Below are positions 10,650 through 22,365 of a stretch of 64,000 bases of DNA, piece after piece. The notes under the pieces are model-generated. The model was given only the letters and a program-made list of their open reading frames with translations, had not been told where the DNA came from and ran no database searches. The DNA is taken from NCBI GenBank assembly GCA_039090855.1, contig CM077022.1:73432971-73496970 (forward strand). Reading direction: 5' to 3'. Made by a program: the position numbers and the translations under genes. Numbering within the stretch: the first letter of the stretch is position 1; every line of letters starts with the position of its first letter. Source of the stretch: Macrothele yani (Eukaryota; Arthropoda; Arachnida; Araneae; Macrothelidae).

Positions 10650-11370
10650 CTTAAACAAGTTAGTAAAATCATGCAGTGCATTGATTATGATACGCTTTCC
10701 AACATGCCGGAAATCATTACTCAAGTTATGAGGATAATGGCTGTGAAATAAATATCGCGCCTGTGGCCTTACCTTTGACCCCATTTCGATGATATTATAC
10801 AGAACCGATTCAGTATACCTCCGGAACAACATGATAAAGTTTTGTCACAATCGAAGCATTTTTAGTCAAGTTATGAGGATAATGGCTGTGGAATAAATCT
10901 CACTCCTGTGTCCTGACCTTCGACCCCATTTCGATGATATTAAACAGATGCTGTTCAGGGTACCTCTGGAACAACATAACGTTTTGTCGCAATCGAAGCA
11001 TTTTTACGTAAATTATGACGCATAAATTCAATCGAATGGATCCCGCTCCTATGTCCTGACCTTTGACCCCATTTCGTCCATTTTTAATAGGGTTCGTCCC
11101 CAGGTGGACCCCTACCACATACTAAAATTTCATCGAAATCGAACCATTTTTACGCAAGTTATGACGCATACGGACAATAGGATGGATCCCGCTCCTATGT
11201 CGTGACCTTTGACCCCATTTCGTCCGTCTTCAAATGGGTTCGTCCCCAGGTGGTACCCTACCACATACTAAAATTTCATCGAAATCGAACAATTTTTACG
11301 CGAGTTATCGTACAGACGGACAAAGCTGGAGCATATACGCTTTTTCAACCTACGGTAGGAAAGCGTAAAA
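10650..11370. repeat. About 145-bp tandem repeats with DR1-like motif, in dispersed repeat copy A
   Basis: Four diverged units, each containing CTCCTATGTCCTGACCTTTG followed by ACCCCATTTCG, then an AAATTTCATCGAAATCGAAC-like block and TTTTTACG(C/T)AAGTTATGA. The TGACCTTTGACCCC string or a one-base variant occurs near 10779, 10915, 11056 and 11202. The same units lie inverted at 34200-34700. Confidence 0.8.
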
Positions 11371-11459
11371 AAGATGTAGACTGTACCCTCGTACCCTTTG
11401 TAGATAATTTATGCAATGCATCTTTCGCATGCCAAGATCCTTCTGGGTGTGAAATAAAA

Positions 11460-12216
11460 CGCGTGATTCCATAGTATGCATTTTTTTACGTACAACACAT
11501 CGCATTTATTCGCATCACTCACGACTACACCGAGCCACAGTCCGGTACATACTAAGTGAAATTAAATCATAATATAAATTACTAATTATTTATATTATGA
11601 TTTACTCACGGTGTACGATCGTGCACCATGGTGGTACTTAGGTACATGGATCAATGAATGCTGTTGTCATAAAATCAATGAAAGAAGATATGTGAGTCAT
11701 AAAAGTATATACTAAATTTTGGCGGTAGCAATAGTAAGTATTTCGACTGTTTAGTTTTTCAAAAACATTAATTTTATTATATATTTATTCAGACTTAGAC
11801 GAACGTAAGAAACGTCCCAGACAACGATGAAATGTGATGCAGCTACGAAAGTCCATCCGCGCATGTGTAAGCTAAACTTTGATCTCAAAACGGAAAGAAA
11901 AGCTGAATCGCAAGCATGTTCGTGAGGAAGATTGGCAACCTTTAGCCTAGGTTATCTGCAGGTTGCACTTCAACATACTATACATCATTTTAAAGCTCTC
12001 ATCAATAGCAGGTAACCCTCAATGATGCTTGAGAGAGGAAGCCAAATTTCGCTATGACGCATACTTTTTCACTATGGGGAAAGATACATAGCATTGACAG
12101 ACATTTTTGTAATGGCTTTTATCACATTTAGCATGAGGTTCTCGTAATTTTCGTAGTTTGCAATGTGATATTCTTACGTTTTTGTAAAACGTAATTGGCG
12201 ATAGTTTAGTAAAATA
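11460..12216. repeat. Dispersed repeat copy A, unique part (continues at 13411-13640)
   Basis: Blocks such as GAGCCACAGTCCGGTACATA, GATGAAATGTGATGCAGCTA and GGTTCTCGTAATTTTCGTAG recur in copy B (33380-37240) and partly in copy C (55170-55745). No protein is recognisable, so this may be an untranslated part of a large mobile element or a non-autonomous element. A Tc1 copy interrupts it at 12217-13410. Confidence 0.75.
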
Positions 12217-13410
12217 CACCGTCGAGTCACATTATTGTGACCATCTCCTGCTTTTGACGTCAACAGCGCGTAGCCAGTGAAAGAAGGCACGTGTCGGGAG
12301 TTGGCTTGGAGGGTATATGAGGTGTGCTGTAGGCATTCTGAAAACATATCACTCGTTGCTGTCATGGATAAAAGTGGGCGATTTATCAGATTTGCAAAAA
12401 GGGATGATTATCGGCTTTCGGGACAAGGGTGGCAGTAGTTCTGAAACAGCGCAGTATGTGAACTGTTCGCGTGCTGCTGTGGTTAAAGTGTATCGTGATT
12501 GGAGAAATGGCACCATTGCGAATAAGCGGCGTGGAAACTGCGGCCATTGATGTGAGAGGTGAACGTCGGCTGAGAAGGTGCGTGAGAGCCGATCGGAACA
12601 CTACAGGGGAGTAACTCACTGGCCGAATGAACCAGGGGGCTACCGGAAGTGTGTCTAAAACGACAGTTCAGCGAGCCCTGCTGCGTATAGGGAACCGATG
12701 CAGACGGATGGTCACTGCACTTATGTTAACGAAGGTGCATCGGCAGAAAAGGCTTGCATTTGCACGGCAGTATCGGAATTGGACCTCTGCTGATTGGCAA
12801 AGGATAGTCACGTTTTCTGCTTCATCGAACAGATGGACGTTGGCGTATAAGGCGAGAAACATCGGAGAACAAACACTCTTCAACCATTGCTGGAAGAACA
12901 CAAGTTGTGGGGACAGCGTTATGGTCTGGGGAATGTTTTCGTGGCATTCCCTGGGTCCATTCATGCCTGTGGAAGGCACTATAAACCGAATTCGTTATGA
13001 ATCCATCCTTGCAGACCACGTACACCCATACATATTGATTGTTTTCCCTGGAGCGGATGGGATCTTCCAGCACGACAATGCGACGTGTCACACAGGTACA
13101 AATGTCCGAGAGTGGTTGGAAGAGCACGATGAAGACTTCAAAGTAGTTCCCTGGCCCCCTAATTCCCCAGACTTAACCCCAATCGAGCATCTGTGGAACC
13201 ACCTCGACCGTGTTGTTCGCTCTATGGATACTCCACCTCGCACCCTCCAACAGCTATCACATGCACTGCAATCAGCATGGTTCCATATACCTGGGAACAC
13301 CTTCCAGCACCTTATTGAGTCACTCCCTGCCCGTCCAGCTGCTGTCCACGCTGCACACGGCGGTTACTCTGGATATTAGCAGGTGGTCACAATAACGTGA
13401 CTCGACCGTG
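12217..13410 (+). mobile_element. Tc1 family B copy 1, 1194 bp
   Basis: Ends CACCGTCGAGTCACATTATT and its inverted counterpart AACGTGACTCGACCGTG, flanked by TA at 12215-12216 and 13411-13412. The insertion site is seen empty in dispersed repeat copy B near 37064. Family B copy 2 lies at 22366-23580. Confidence 0.93.
12364..13379 (+). pseudogene. Tc1 transposase, family B, broken
   Basis: N-terminal HTH (DLSDLQKGMIIGF, then SRAAVVKVYRDW) ends in a stop after RRGNCGH. The frame resumes one base off at AIDVRGERRLRR. The 12627-13379 stretch is open for 250 codons, with the second catalytic Asp in FQHDNATCHTG and the Glu region SPDLTPIEHLW. The segment that should carry the first catalytic Asp (FSDES-type) is deleted near 12805, leaving VTFSASSNRW. 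A TAA also interrupts the frame near 12612. It is dead for several reasons. The frameshift after RRGNC is shared with copy 2. Confidence 0.9.
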
Positions 13411-13639
13411 TATATCGTTGAGTAACAATCAAATTAACTATTGTTACGTCACTTCATGGGACAGCAGATTTCAGCAATGATTTTGACTACCTCCTCTACC
13501 CATTTTCGTTGTATTTTTGTACTTGGGATTTACTTTTACGACTGTCGGGAAAGATGCATGGCATCAAAATATTCATGGTACAAAACTGGGAAATATTGGT
13601 TGCCTGATGAAAGAAAGACTCTTCCTTCCATGGAGCTAT

Positions 13640-13990
13640 TCAGGGTGGTCGTTAATCCTTGAGCTGTTCACGGTGGTCGTTAATAACATGCGCCCAAATA
13701 AATTTCCCAAATTTCCTCTACAACGCTGTATCTTGAGCAGTCCTCTTCCATTTAACTACGATACCAAATTTCATTCAACTCTCTCCCTCTTGGTGCTCCT
13801 CTGGGTCTTGCCATCCAGTTCAGAATTTCAGTTGTCCAGCAGTGGGCAGTTCTTCTAGCAATATGTCCAGCCCATTGGTACTTGAGGATCTTTACTTTGA
13901 TCATGATATCACTCACTTTTGTCATATTCCTGATCCACGAGTTTCTTTGCGCATCCTGAATAGAGTAGCAGTCTTAGAAACTTAAAGAAA
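13640..13990 (-). mobile_element. 5'-truncated RTE fragment next to SINE1 3' tails
   Basis: 13690-13985 aligns with the C-terminal coding end of the RTE at 23657-26850: AATTTCATTCAACTCTCTCC and CAGTTGTCCAGCAGTGGGCA correspond to the WVDEIRKYAGVTW and HTARR regions. It is diverged with no open frame. At 13640-13685 two short tandem copies of the SINE1 3' end (CACGGTGGTCGTTAAT) adjoin it. Confidence 0.75.
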
Positions 13991-14940
13991 GCATATGAGA
14001 AGAGATACATCTAAACTTCAAAATAAAATCCAATGATCTGTGTCGGGTAATCTTCGTACATTGCCTCAATATTAATATCCGCACACTCACAGGTTCACCA
14101 GTAATCTTTATTTTCAGAAAATATTATGTACTGAAAAATTTCGCTCTTATGATGGTCTCTAATCATCCACCATTTTTCTGTAGATGTCCGTCTATAGGTT
14201 TCATCATTTAGCATTCAAAGCAGTGAACAGTTCAGCTTTGTTTGCTGGGCGATCTCTTCTTCCACGCATCCGACGATCCAATTCGTTTCAGAGTTTCTGT
14301 ATATGGTCCAGGTTAGGACTCTGGAATGGTCAATCCAAAATTTCGAAGCCCATGTTTTCAGTAATTTGTGACAACGCGAGCAGTATGGCACGTTGTCTGC
14401 TGATAAAGACATGGACCTCACCCTAAGAACTGCCACAAGATTGGTTGTGCAGAATTGTCTACGACGTCTAGGTAAAGCTCAGAATCCATTGTTTTGTCCA
14501 AAACGACTTAGGGCACATGTGGAACCACGAAAAACAGCTGCATACCATCACGCCGCCTCTACTAAACTTCATCGTCGGGATGATACACTCAGGAAGGTGC
14601 CTTACTCTCGGAATCAGCCACACCCACGAAAAACCATCAGACTGGTAAACTATGTACCGTGACTCGTCAGTCCAAGCACACTTTTTCATTCATTTACAGT
14701 CCAAGATCGACGTTCCTTGCACCAAGCTAATTAGCGTGTGAGTGTGACATTAGTTAAAATGATTTACAGCTAGTGGATGGCTTTCGACCGTGGTAACCCA
14801 TGTCGTGCAGCTTCCTGCTCACTGTACTAGTGTATCAGTCCCAATAGTATCACATAGGGTTTGCGTGATTTGATGCAATGCTGGTTTGCATTCTGAGCGG
14901 ACAGTACTTTGTGGAGCGTTCCTTCACGCTCTACAACCTA

Positions 14941-16279
14941 CGTCTGAAAAGTTCCAGGACTGACGCAATAAATAATATAAAAAAGGATCATACTCACAAT
15001 TAATGCTGGTCACCTTCAAAATACCGCCTTTCTGAATCAACAAACGGTTTCCAGCGTTTCTGAAGATCCTGAAAACAGTTCTGGAAGGCACTTTCTGGGA
15101 TTTACGCAAGTTGTTTAGTCACGGCTGCTTGGATAGATGTAATGCCTGCATGATACTGTCCGTTTAGTGCCAGTTTCATCCAGGGGAACAGGAAGAAGCC
15201 ACAGGACAACACAGAGATTTGATGATGAGCCAAGAACTGTTGGACGGACAACGCGGTATAAAGTCTTGCGTTATCGTCGAGCAAGAACCAATTTTTGGAT
15301 TCTCATAACTGGGGACGACTCATATTAAACGTCGTAATACTTTGCTTGTAGAATTCTTGATTTGCCGTTTGACTCATTGGTACGAATTCCTTGTAGACTA
15401 CACCTTCCGAATTGAAAAAGGCTATCCGCATCGTCTTTGCCGTAAATGGTTGCATGCGGGCTTTCCTGGTCGATGGTGAGTGGGTACTTCTCCATTCAGC
15501 GCTTTGTTGCTTGGTTTGTGGATGTTTCATCTCCTGCAATAATTCTGGAAAAAATATCAGGATCCTCAGCTGCAGTGCTCAGCAGATCGGAACAGATCGA
15601 TGAACGAACCTCCTTTTGGTCATTATTCAGAATGCGGGGTACCAATTTTGCATTAAGTTTCGGTTTTCCCAGATCCTCGCGTAGAATCTCATGACAGACA
15701 CATACTGATGCCCACCGACTCAGCCAAAAGTGTTGGTCATCATTCAGAATGCGGGGTACCAATCTGGCATTAAGTTTCCGTTTTCCCAGATCCTCTCGTA
15801 GAATCCCATGATAGATAGACTTACTAATGCCCATCGACTCAGCGAAAAATCTCACGGTAATTCAGCGATCATTCTTTAACTGATTCCGCACCTCTTCGAT
15901 TTTTTCAGTTATCTGCACACTGAAGGGACGCCCAGATCTCGGATCATCATTAAAGGATTGCCGCCCGTCACGAAACCGTGCATACCATTCGAAAATGGTA
16001 TGCACGGTACACTTCTTTTAACATTCTGTAAGTTTCAGTAGCTGATTTACCAAGTTTCCAAGCAAAACGGATGTTTACTCTCTTCTCTTCCATGGCTAAA
16101 ATCGAGAACGCTTGCTATGACTCCCTTAATGCCAGTCTGCCGCCTGTCGATACTGGAATAAACCGGTTTCCAGGTGTTTGCCTATTGGCGAAGGACTGCT
16201 GCCTCCTGGCATACATATGATATTCGTAACCCACTTCTGGTACGTTAGTTATGCGGTCAGTCCTGGGACTTATTGGACC
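14941..16279 (-). mobile_element. mariner element, degenerate, with internal duplication
   Basis: Ends CGTCTGAAAAGTTCCAGGAC and (reverse complement of right) GGTCCAATAAGTCCCAGGAC are inverted, with TA at 14939-14940 and 16280-16281. Minus-strand mariner transposase pieces: HTH/linker with REDLGKRKLNARLVPRILN, first Asp in IAGDETS, WRSTHSPSTRKARMQP, FFNSEGVVYKEFVP, and second Asp in MLDDNARLYTA. Several frameshifts and stops separate them. A 117-bp segment (15621-15737) is repeated in tandem at 15738-15854, duplicating 39 residues of the linker in frame. Confidence 0.88.
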
Positions 16280-16349
16280 TAAGTTGTATTAGCTTTGGAA
16301 CTTAGCCCTGTCGTTTCTCGGCAGCCGCAGCCTACTGCCATTTGCACAT

Positions 16350-17145
16350 CAGAGCTGAGTTCGGACTCAATTTTAAGAGCCCGAGCCCGTCCGAGCCTGA
16401 AGTATGTCAGCCCGAGCCCGCCCGAGCCAGAATTTTATATTGCAAGATAGAGCCCGGGCCCGAACGAGCCAGAAAACTATGATTAACCTGTTTAGGCATT
16501 AAAAAAAAGTCTTCTCTTCCAGACTTCCAGTCTTTCCTACCCGTGCAATTACCCGATGTCTTTCTCAACTGCGGAGTGGGAAGGAGATGTCTATCTATTT
16601 CTATAGTTTCTTTGACCATTAATTTTTTCCTGAAATGTTTCGGGGGAGGGGGTATCAGGAAATCAGAAAAATCAGGAGGCATAACAATCTACGTCGTACG
16701 TTGCTAATTAACAGGGAGCTGCCCCTTTGAGGTAGGAAACAAAATTTCGTCAGCTTGCTATCTATTGTCTATAGTTCTCATAGAAACGTTTCCTTCGCAG
16801 AAATCCTGTAATCCATGGCCTATGGAATTTTGTTACCCAAGCCCGGAATGGATAGCTCTGCCCTGTTCCTACTCCCCATCTAGACCCAGTTGCCGATGAA
16901 TTCTCTTTAACAACTCGAAAGTGTAAAAAAGTCTCGTGTGATAAATCATGTAAAATCACATTAAAAGAAAAAGGCAGGAAATTATCTCCCTCTCTCAGAG
17001 CCCGAGCCCGAACTCCAGTAAGTATTACGCAGCCCGAGTCCGCCCGAGCCCAAACTCCAGTAAGTATTACGCAGCTCGAGCCCGGTTCGGGCTTTCGGGC
17101 TCTACTTCGGGCTTTCAGGCTCGGGCTCGTCCCGTCTCAGCTCTG
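16350..17145. mobile_element. hAT MITE, 796 bp, exact 8-bp TSD
   Basis: Target duplication TTGCACAT at 16342-16349 and 17146-17153. Both ends read inward as CAGAGCTGAG. The subterminal regions are filled with repeats of the GAGCCCGAGCCCG type in both orientations, matching the clustered transposase-binding sites of hAT elements. It has no coding sequence. It inserted into the Tc1 relic and lies 70 bp from the mariner. Confidence 0.92.
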
Positions 17146-17399
17146 TTGCACATCACATCATCAACCATTGATCTAGGGATCTTCAATGCCGCTTACATGT
17201 CACGTGCGGAGCGATTGCTTATGTGGCACCGTATTATCAGTCCGCGCTGGAAATCAGTTAACTCTATAGATCGAGGCATTTTGCATTCACAATCGTAGGA
17301 TTGTGTCATCATAGCCGTACGAGCATGCTTAATTTAGGTCTGTGACGTCAAGGACGTGGTTCACTCTAAATACAGGGTTGTCTGGATGTGGATGATTGA

Positions 17400-18626
17400 C
17401 TTCGTTATTCGAAGTGGTCATTTAGGGGATGATTGCCTTAGCAGCGTATATATGAGTCTGGTCTCTTTTCATCTGTGAAGGGATAAATTCAATTCTGAAA
17501 ATGAAACAGGCACATTTGATATATTGTGCGCCAAAAGAACGATGAAAATAAAATGGGCAGACAAAATCAGTAAAGAAAATGAATGTACAATATTGCGAGG
17601 AATCGCAGCCTTCTGGAAGAAGTAATGAAAGAAAATGGGATTATGCTGGGAGAATTCTTAAAAAGCCATTGGGAACCAGAATAATAAGATCATCTGAAGG
17701 ATGGGGATTGTAAAAAAAGAGAGACAATGAAAATTAAAAAAGTACTACATTAGTGATGACAAAAATAGCTCTAGAATCCAGAAGTACATGGATGTTGAAA
17801 AAGAAAGCTCAAAACGCACTTGGACGAAACATGACAGTGAATTTCTGCTTCTGAGAATTTGCCCAGTGATACTGACAATTACTTGATCGATATTTCAAAA
17901 CTCGGTTCTGAAATTTCAAAGCATGAGTTAAGGAAAAGATGCGATTTTGAGAAACTTTCCCTCCAAATTTTCATAACAGACAAAGGATGAAGATTGCGTC
18001 ACGATAAAGAACACTCTCTGTGTCCCAAAACGAACAGTCCGAGTTAAAGGAAAGTTCGCCTGTTTTGAACACATTTTTTTCCGAGGTTGCTATGTTTGTG
18101 CACTTTTTTTGTATCAGGCATGCATTCTTGTGCTCTTAGATTACTTACCAAGATTATGTTTACAGGAATGGGGAGTTTCTGCCTGAAATAAAAGCAGTAC
18201 CGTCGAGGTGACTAATGACATTAAAGAACAAATTTGAACTTTTTTTCTTGCCCCGAAACAAAAGTAGGTGATTTTGACTGATTAACATGCCCTGATTTAG
18301 AATCTGATATCCAGAACGCTCTATCATTTACCAACTTTGGGAACTGAAGTTGAAATTTTGAGGACGAAATTGAAAATCAAAAAAAAAAAAAAAAAAAAAA
18401 TACAATTTATTGCAGTTTTGTTTACAAATATTTTACCATATTAACCATTCAACCGGCTGGAACGAATTAACTCGGGGTTATAAAAATGGGCTGAAATCAG
18501 CTCGAACGAATATATTAGTTGCCTAACATGTGGGCCGAACGCGGCTGGAAGAAGTGAGCCTCGCATCAGAATGTGTTACTTTCCCCTGAGCTTCGTTATT
18601 CGAAGTGGTCATTTAGGGGATGATTG
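17400..18626. repeat. 36-bp perfect direct repeat flanking 1155 bp
   Basis: 17400-17435 and 18591-18626 are identical (starting CTTCGTTATTCGAAGTGGTC). The copies carry an internal CTTCG..CGAAG palindrome. The 1155 bp between contain a long A run (18380-18400) and no recognised protein. It looks like an insertion that made a long target duplication, or a local duplication. No terminal inverted repeat is evident. Confidence 0.6.
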
Positions 18627-19001
18627 ATACTAATCCTTTCTGACTGATTATGTATTGAAAGATCTACAACAATAACGACGAACCTAAGAAACGAGAGACT
18701 GGTTTCTACTCAGTGGCATGATGTTCATGTCAGAAGGAGTATCCCTTCCCCTTCACGCCTTAATTACTCCAAAAATTGAAACTTCTTAGAGTAATTAAAA
18801 TATAAATATTATATAAATATTAAATAAACCCTCTTAAAGTACTAGGATAGAGCCCTTATCACAATAGACAGGTTTATGGTCGGTATTGCTGTGATGAAGG
18901 AGGAAAAGGAATTGTTTTGCCATAAATTTCATAAAACCCGAGCGCTATATAAACATTTCTGTTTGTGAGGCGCAGAAGTTTTCGGTACCATTTGGTTCAT
19001 A
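18627..19001. other. No gene recognised
   Basis: No supported gene or repeat. Confidence 0.4.
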
Positions 19002-19003
19002 TA

Positions 19004-20753
19004 CAGTCGTGGCCAAAAGTCCTGCACCAGTAGAACGAAAGTCTATTTTTGATGTTTGAAGTCAACGTAATGGTAAAGTCAGGAATACATACGATGCATC
19101 ATTTTAAGGGAAATTTTATACTAAGTTCAAATGTTTTTACAGAATGCTATTACCAGTAATAGAAGTGAAGTTACAAGCAAAAGTACAGCGTCTAGTTATA
19201 AAAAGCAAAAAAAAAAAAAAAATAGTGGAATTTGTGCAATTAGTGTACAATGCATTTAACGTAAAATTACTGTACAGTACATTATTGAAACTTTCAGAAC
19301 ACTTGAAATAACTTACCAACAAGCAAAATGCGCTTTAATATTTAATCGGATAACCACAGTTTCTTAGTATCAAAGTGCGCTTTCTTGGTATGGAACTAAT
19401 GAGCTTCTCTAGTTGTCTATTGGTGATAACACAGTGCCATAACGCCCTTACAGACTCACTTAATGCTGTTTTAGATATGGGTCCTTGTTGATGGATCTTT
19501 TGCTTCAATCTCACCCACAGATTCTTTGTGGGATTAAAATCGGGTGACTGTGCCGGCCACTGAAGTTTTCTTATAACTTTTCGATTAAACCACTGCTCAA
19601 CCAACTTTGACCGATGACATGGCGCGTTATCGCCCTGAAAGATAAAATTCCGCAAACCAATGTCTTGTGCAGATGGTAGCAGTTTGGACTCCAAAATATC
19701 CACATATTTCGATCCATTCCATGTGTCATCAACAAATTGCAGACGGCCAACACCACTGGCTTAAATACAGGACCATAACATCACAGAATGTGGGTGCTTG
19801 ATTGTTGGCTGGGTGCAGCATGCCTTATATCTTTCACCAGCCAGACGATGTAATTAATTATTTCCGTTATTAGCGGAAATATTAACAGTTGTTTCATCAC
19901 TGAAAATAACAATTTTCCATTCATCAACAGTCCAATTCTTGTGTGCCTTGGCCCAAGCAATTCTTTTGAGCCGTGGTTCAGTAAGGAATTGCTTTTGTGC
20001 AGTTTTTCGTTCAGTCAGTCCATTTTCTTGTAGGCTACGACGAACTGTATGTGCAGATGCAGTAATGCCTACTTTCATTCTCCCACTGATTTCTTAAATC
20101 AGTGGCTGTTTTAAACCTTGATTTTAAGGAACGACGAATCAGCATGAGATCATCACGTTCAGTACACAGCCTTGGTCGATCTGTTCTTTTTCTGTTTCGC
20201 ACACGTCCAGTTTCTACAAATCTTTTAATGGTGCGCAAGACAGTGGAATGATCACAGCCACATTTAACAGCAATTTTGGCACCGTGTTTATCACCAATGG
20301 GCAACTAGAGAAGCTCATTAGTTCCATGCCAAGAAGGTGCACTTTGTTACTAAGAAACCGTGGTTATCCAATTAAATGTTAAAGCGTATTTTCCTTGTTG
20401 GTAAGTTATTTCAAGTGTCCTGCACTTGAAATAACTTACCAACAAGGAAAATACGCTGCAAGTTTCAATAATGTACTGTACAGTAATTTTACGTTAAATG
20501 CATTGTACACTAATTTCACAAATTCTACTATTTTTTTTGTTGCTTTTTATGACTAGATGCTGTACTTTTGTTTGTAACTTCACTTCTATTACTGGTAACA
20601 ACATTCTGTAAACATATTTGAATTCAGCATAAAAGTTCCTTTAAAATGATGTTTCATATGCATTCCTGACTTTACCATTACGCTGTATAAGTTGACTTCA
20701 AGCATCAAAAATTGACTTTCGGTTTACTGGTGCAGGACGTTTGGCCACGACTG
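19004..20753 (-). mobile_element. Tc1 element with very long fold-back inverted ends
   Basis: Outer ends CAGTCGTGGCCAAAAGTCCTG and inverted counterpart GGACGTTTGGCCACGACTG, flanked by TA (19002-19003, 20754-20755). The right arm (about 20298-20753) is an inverted copy of the left arm (19004 to about 19420), including part of the transposase C-terminal coding sequence. A 34-bp perfect palindrome (arms 20384-20417 and 20423-20456, loop TCCTG) sits within the right arm. This points to a fold-back rearrangement that replaced the original 5' end. Confidence 0.88.
19335..20304 (-). pseudogene. Tc1 transposase, broken, 5' end replaced
   Basis: Three overlapping pieces run right to left. HTH: GAKIAVKCGCDHSTVLRTIK (20304-20035). 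Second HTH and first Asp: VDEWKIVIFSDETTVN (to 19854). Then FQGDNAPCHRSKLVEQW with the second Asp and SPDFNPTKNLW, where the catalytic Glu is K (19703-19335). Two frame changes occur near 20060 and 19800. The N-terminus begins abruptly where the inverted duplication starts. The Glu-to-Lys change is best treated as inactivating. Confidence 0.88.
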
Positions 20754-20799
20754 TATATCAGCCACTTAAAAAGGGTTTAGGGTTGAAAATTGGTCATTC

Positions 20800-21410
20800 C
20801 AGCTCAGAATGACATGCTGAGGTCAGGAAAGGTTTATGAATGTAAGACATTGCTAAAACATGCCAAACATATAATCAAATTTTTAAAACGTTTTCCTGGA
20901 AGATTTCCGCTTGTAAGTGGATTTCGAAACGTCTGTAATGAGAAACCAGCAATAGTCAGCACGCATGCGTGGTGTTCGTATACCGTCTTTCCATTTGAGA
21001 TTGACCCTGGTGGAACCTTTCTCCGTGCTCGACGCTCACCGCACCTAATTTTGGCGGAAAAAACTCCGGGTGAATGGAGAAAGTGGATTTTAAGGGACAT
21101 ATAACCCTGCATGCCCTATGATAGCTTCCACTAGTTCACAATAGTTTTCCGCCATAACATTTCCCAAAAAGCTCGCGCAAACAGCTTTGAATGCAAAACA
21201 CGCTGCTCATTCGGTTTCAGCGAGTTTTGTACCGAACACAGGGCACTCCAGGACAGTCAGGATTTTTGGTCCGATGAAAATAACTTCTTTTAATTTTGCT
21301 TCGCTCAATCTAGGGAACTTTTCCGTCAAATACTGAAATCCACGGCCAGCGGAAGGCAGGGGACACGGGGGTCCGGACCACCCTTGGAATTTCATGGTCC
21401 CCCTCACTGG
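20800..21410 (-). pseudogene. Uncharacterised arthropod gene, C-terminal piece (segment 3)
   Basis: Minus-strand frames carry GFQYLTEKFPRLSEAKLKE (near 21345), then FLGN and an EAIIGH-like stretch, MSLKIHFLHS (near 21105), EHGERFHQ, MERRY and DYCW, interrupted by frameshifts. I recall these motifs in this order at the C-terminus of a multicopy arthropod protein family of unknown function. The piece begins at GFQ, which is where segment 2 (27600-28040) ends. No catalytic activity is known to me. Confidence 0.75.
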
Positions 21411-21429
21411 GGCTTTTTATACGAAATAT

Positions 21430-21904
21430 TTCTGGTTCACACATCATGAGTTATAGTTTTTTCATGATAATTTCCTGGAGACCGCCACCACGTAATGCAG
21501 TTTTCTGGAAAACGGTTCAAGTACAATTAAAAAATTGATTTTGCACAAATGAGGTGAACAGTTAACTCAGTGTTGTGTTTTTTTCCTTAAAAAAGATCAT
21601 TCAAGAATTATTTAAATTATTTAAAATCAATACCAAGGCGAGTTTTTTTCTCCCTCTTTGTGTTTTCGTTTCTTTTCTTTTTCCAAGTGCGAATGTGTCT
21701 GACTCGAAATTAGAAAACCCAACACATCTGCTAAATAAGAAACTGAACAAAAAAAAATAATTCGAACTCAAATTAAGCGGTAAATATACTGCTGCTTTTT
21801 GTACACAGGTCTTTCTTGGAGTTTTGTCACACAGAAGATGAACGAGCCTGGACGATTGTATGTGTACTTTTGCTGAGAGATCCTCAAATGGCAATGGGTT
21901 GGAT
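21430..21904. other. No gene recognised
   Basis: AT-rich with A and T runs; no supported gene. Confidence 0.4.
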
Positions 21905-22105
21905 ATAATGCTAGAAGAACTGATCACTGTTCAACAACTGAAATTTTAGATTCGATACCAAGGGGCAGGAAAAGATCCAGAAGAAGACCACGTGGGAGAT
22001 AGGTGGATGAAATGAATGCTGGAGTGACAAGCTCATGACAAAGTTGTGGAAGGCACTTGAGGAGACCATCCAGCAGTGGATTGACAATGATTGATGACAA
22101 TTTAG
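21905..22105 (+). mobile_element. 5'-truncated RTE fragment
   Basis: Encodes, with changes, the RTE C-terminal tail: TEILDSIPRGRKRSRRRPRG, then a WVDEM-type stretch, then CAGCAGTGGATTGACAATGA. It is opposite in orientation to the full RTE at 23657-26850 and has no open frame. Confidence 0.8.
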
Positions 22106-22365
22106 GGGCGTATGTAGAATTTGTTTTTTCGGAGGGAGGGGCGACGAAAAATGGAAGTTTTTGAAACCCATCGGAAAAAAAGTTAATGAAAAATAGAAGA
22201 AAAAATTAAAGCATTATTTTCTAGTATAACTTGATGCATTTTTATTAAATTAAAGCATTTTTTCTAATGAAAACGCATTTTGACAAAAAAAAAAACACTT
22301 GAGGGGAAGCACGGCCCCTTGCCCCTAAATACCCTGGATGATATGTACGAGTATATATATATATA
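22106..22365. other. No gene recognised
   Basis: AT-rich, ending in a short (TA)n at the Tc1 target. Confidence 0.4.

Larger units (their letters stand above)
14160..17345 (-). mobile_element. Tc1 relic split by a mariner and a hAT MITE
   Basis: Reading on the minus strand from 17285, an N-terminal HTH (MPRSIELTDFQRGLIIRCHI) begins, followed by SARDM, a stop and PRSMVDD. It is broken by the hAT MITE (16350-17145) and the mariner (14941-16279). The middle and C-terminus continue at 14160-14940: CAWTDESRYIVYQ (first Asp), then in shifted frames an SPDL-type motif and a WNELDRRMRGRR-like stretch. The three pieces are collinear and add up to roughly 1.1 kb, about normal for Tc1. The outer ends were not resolved. 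Confidence 0.75.

Noticed and set aside
10990..11460. Coding sequence in dispersed repeat copy A
   Set aside because: Short frames are not conserved with copy B, which carries the same DNA inverted with different breaks.
20790..21104. Plus-strand 104-residue gene
   Set aside because: It is antisense to the recognisable C-terminal motifs of the uncharacterised arthropod gene.
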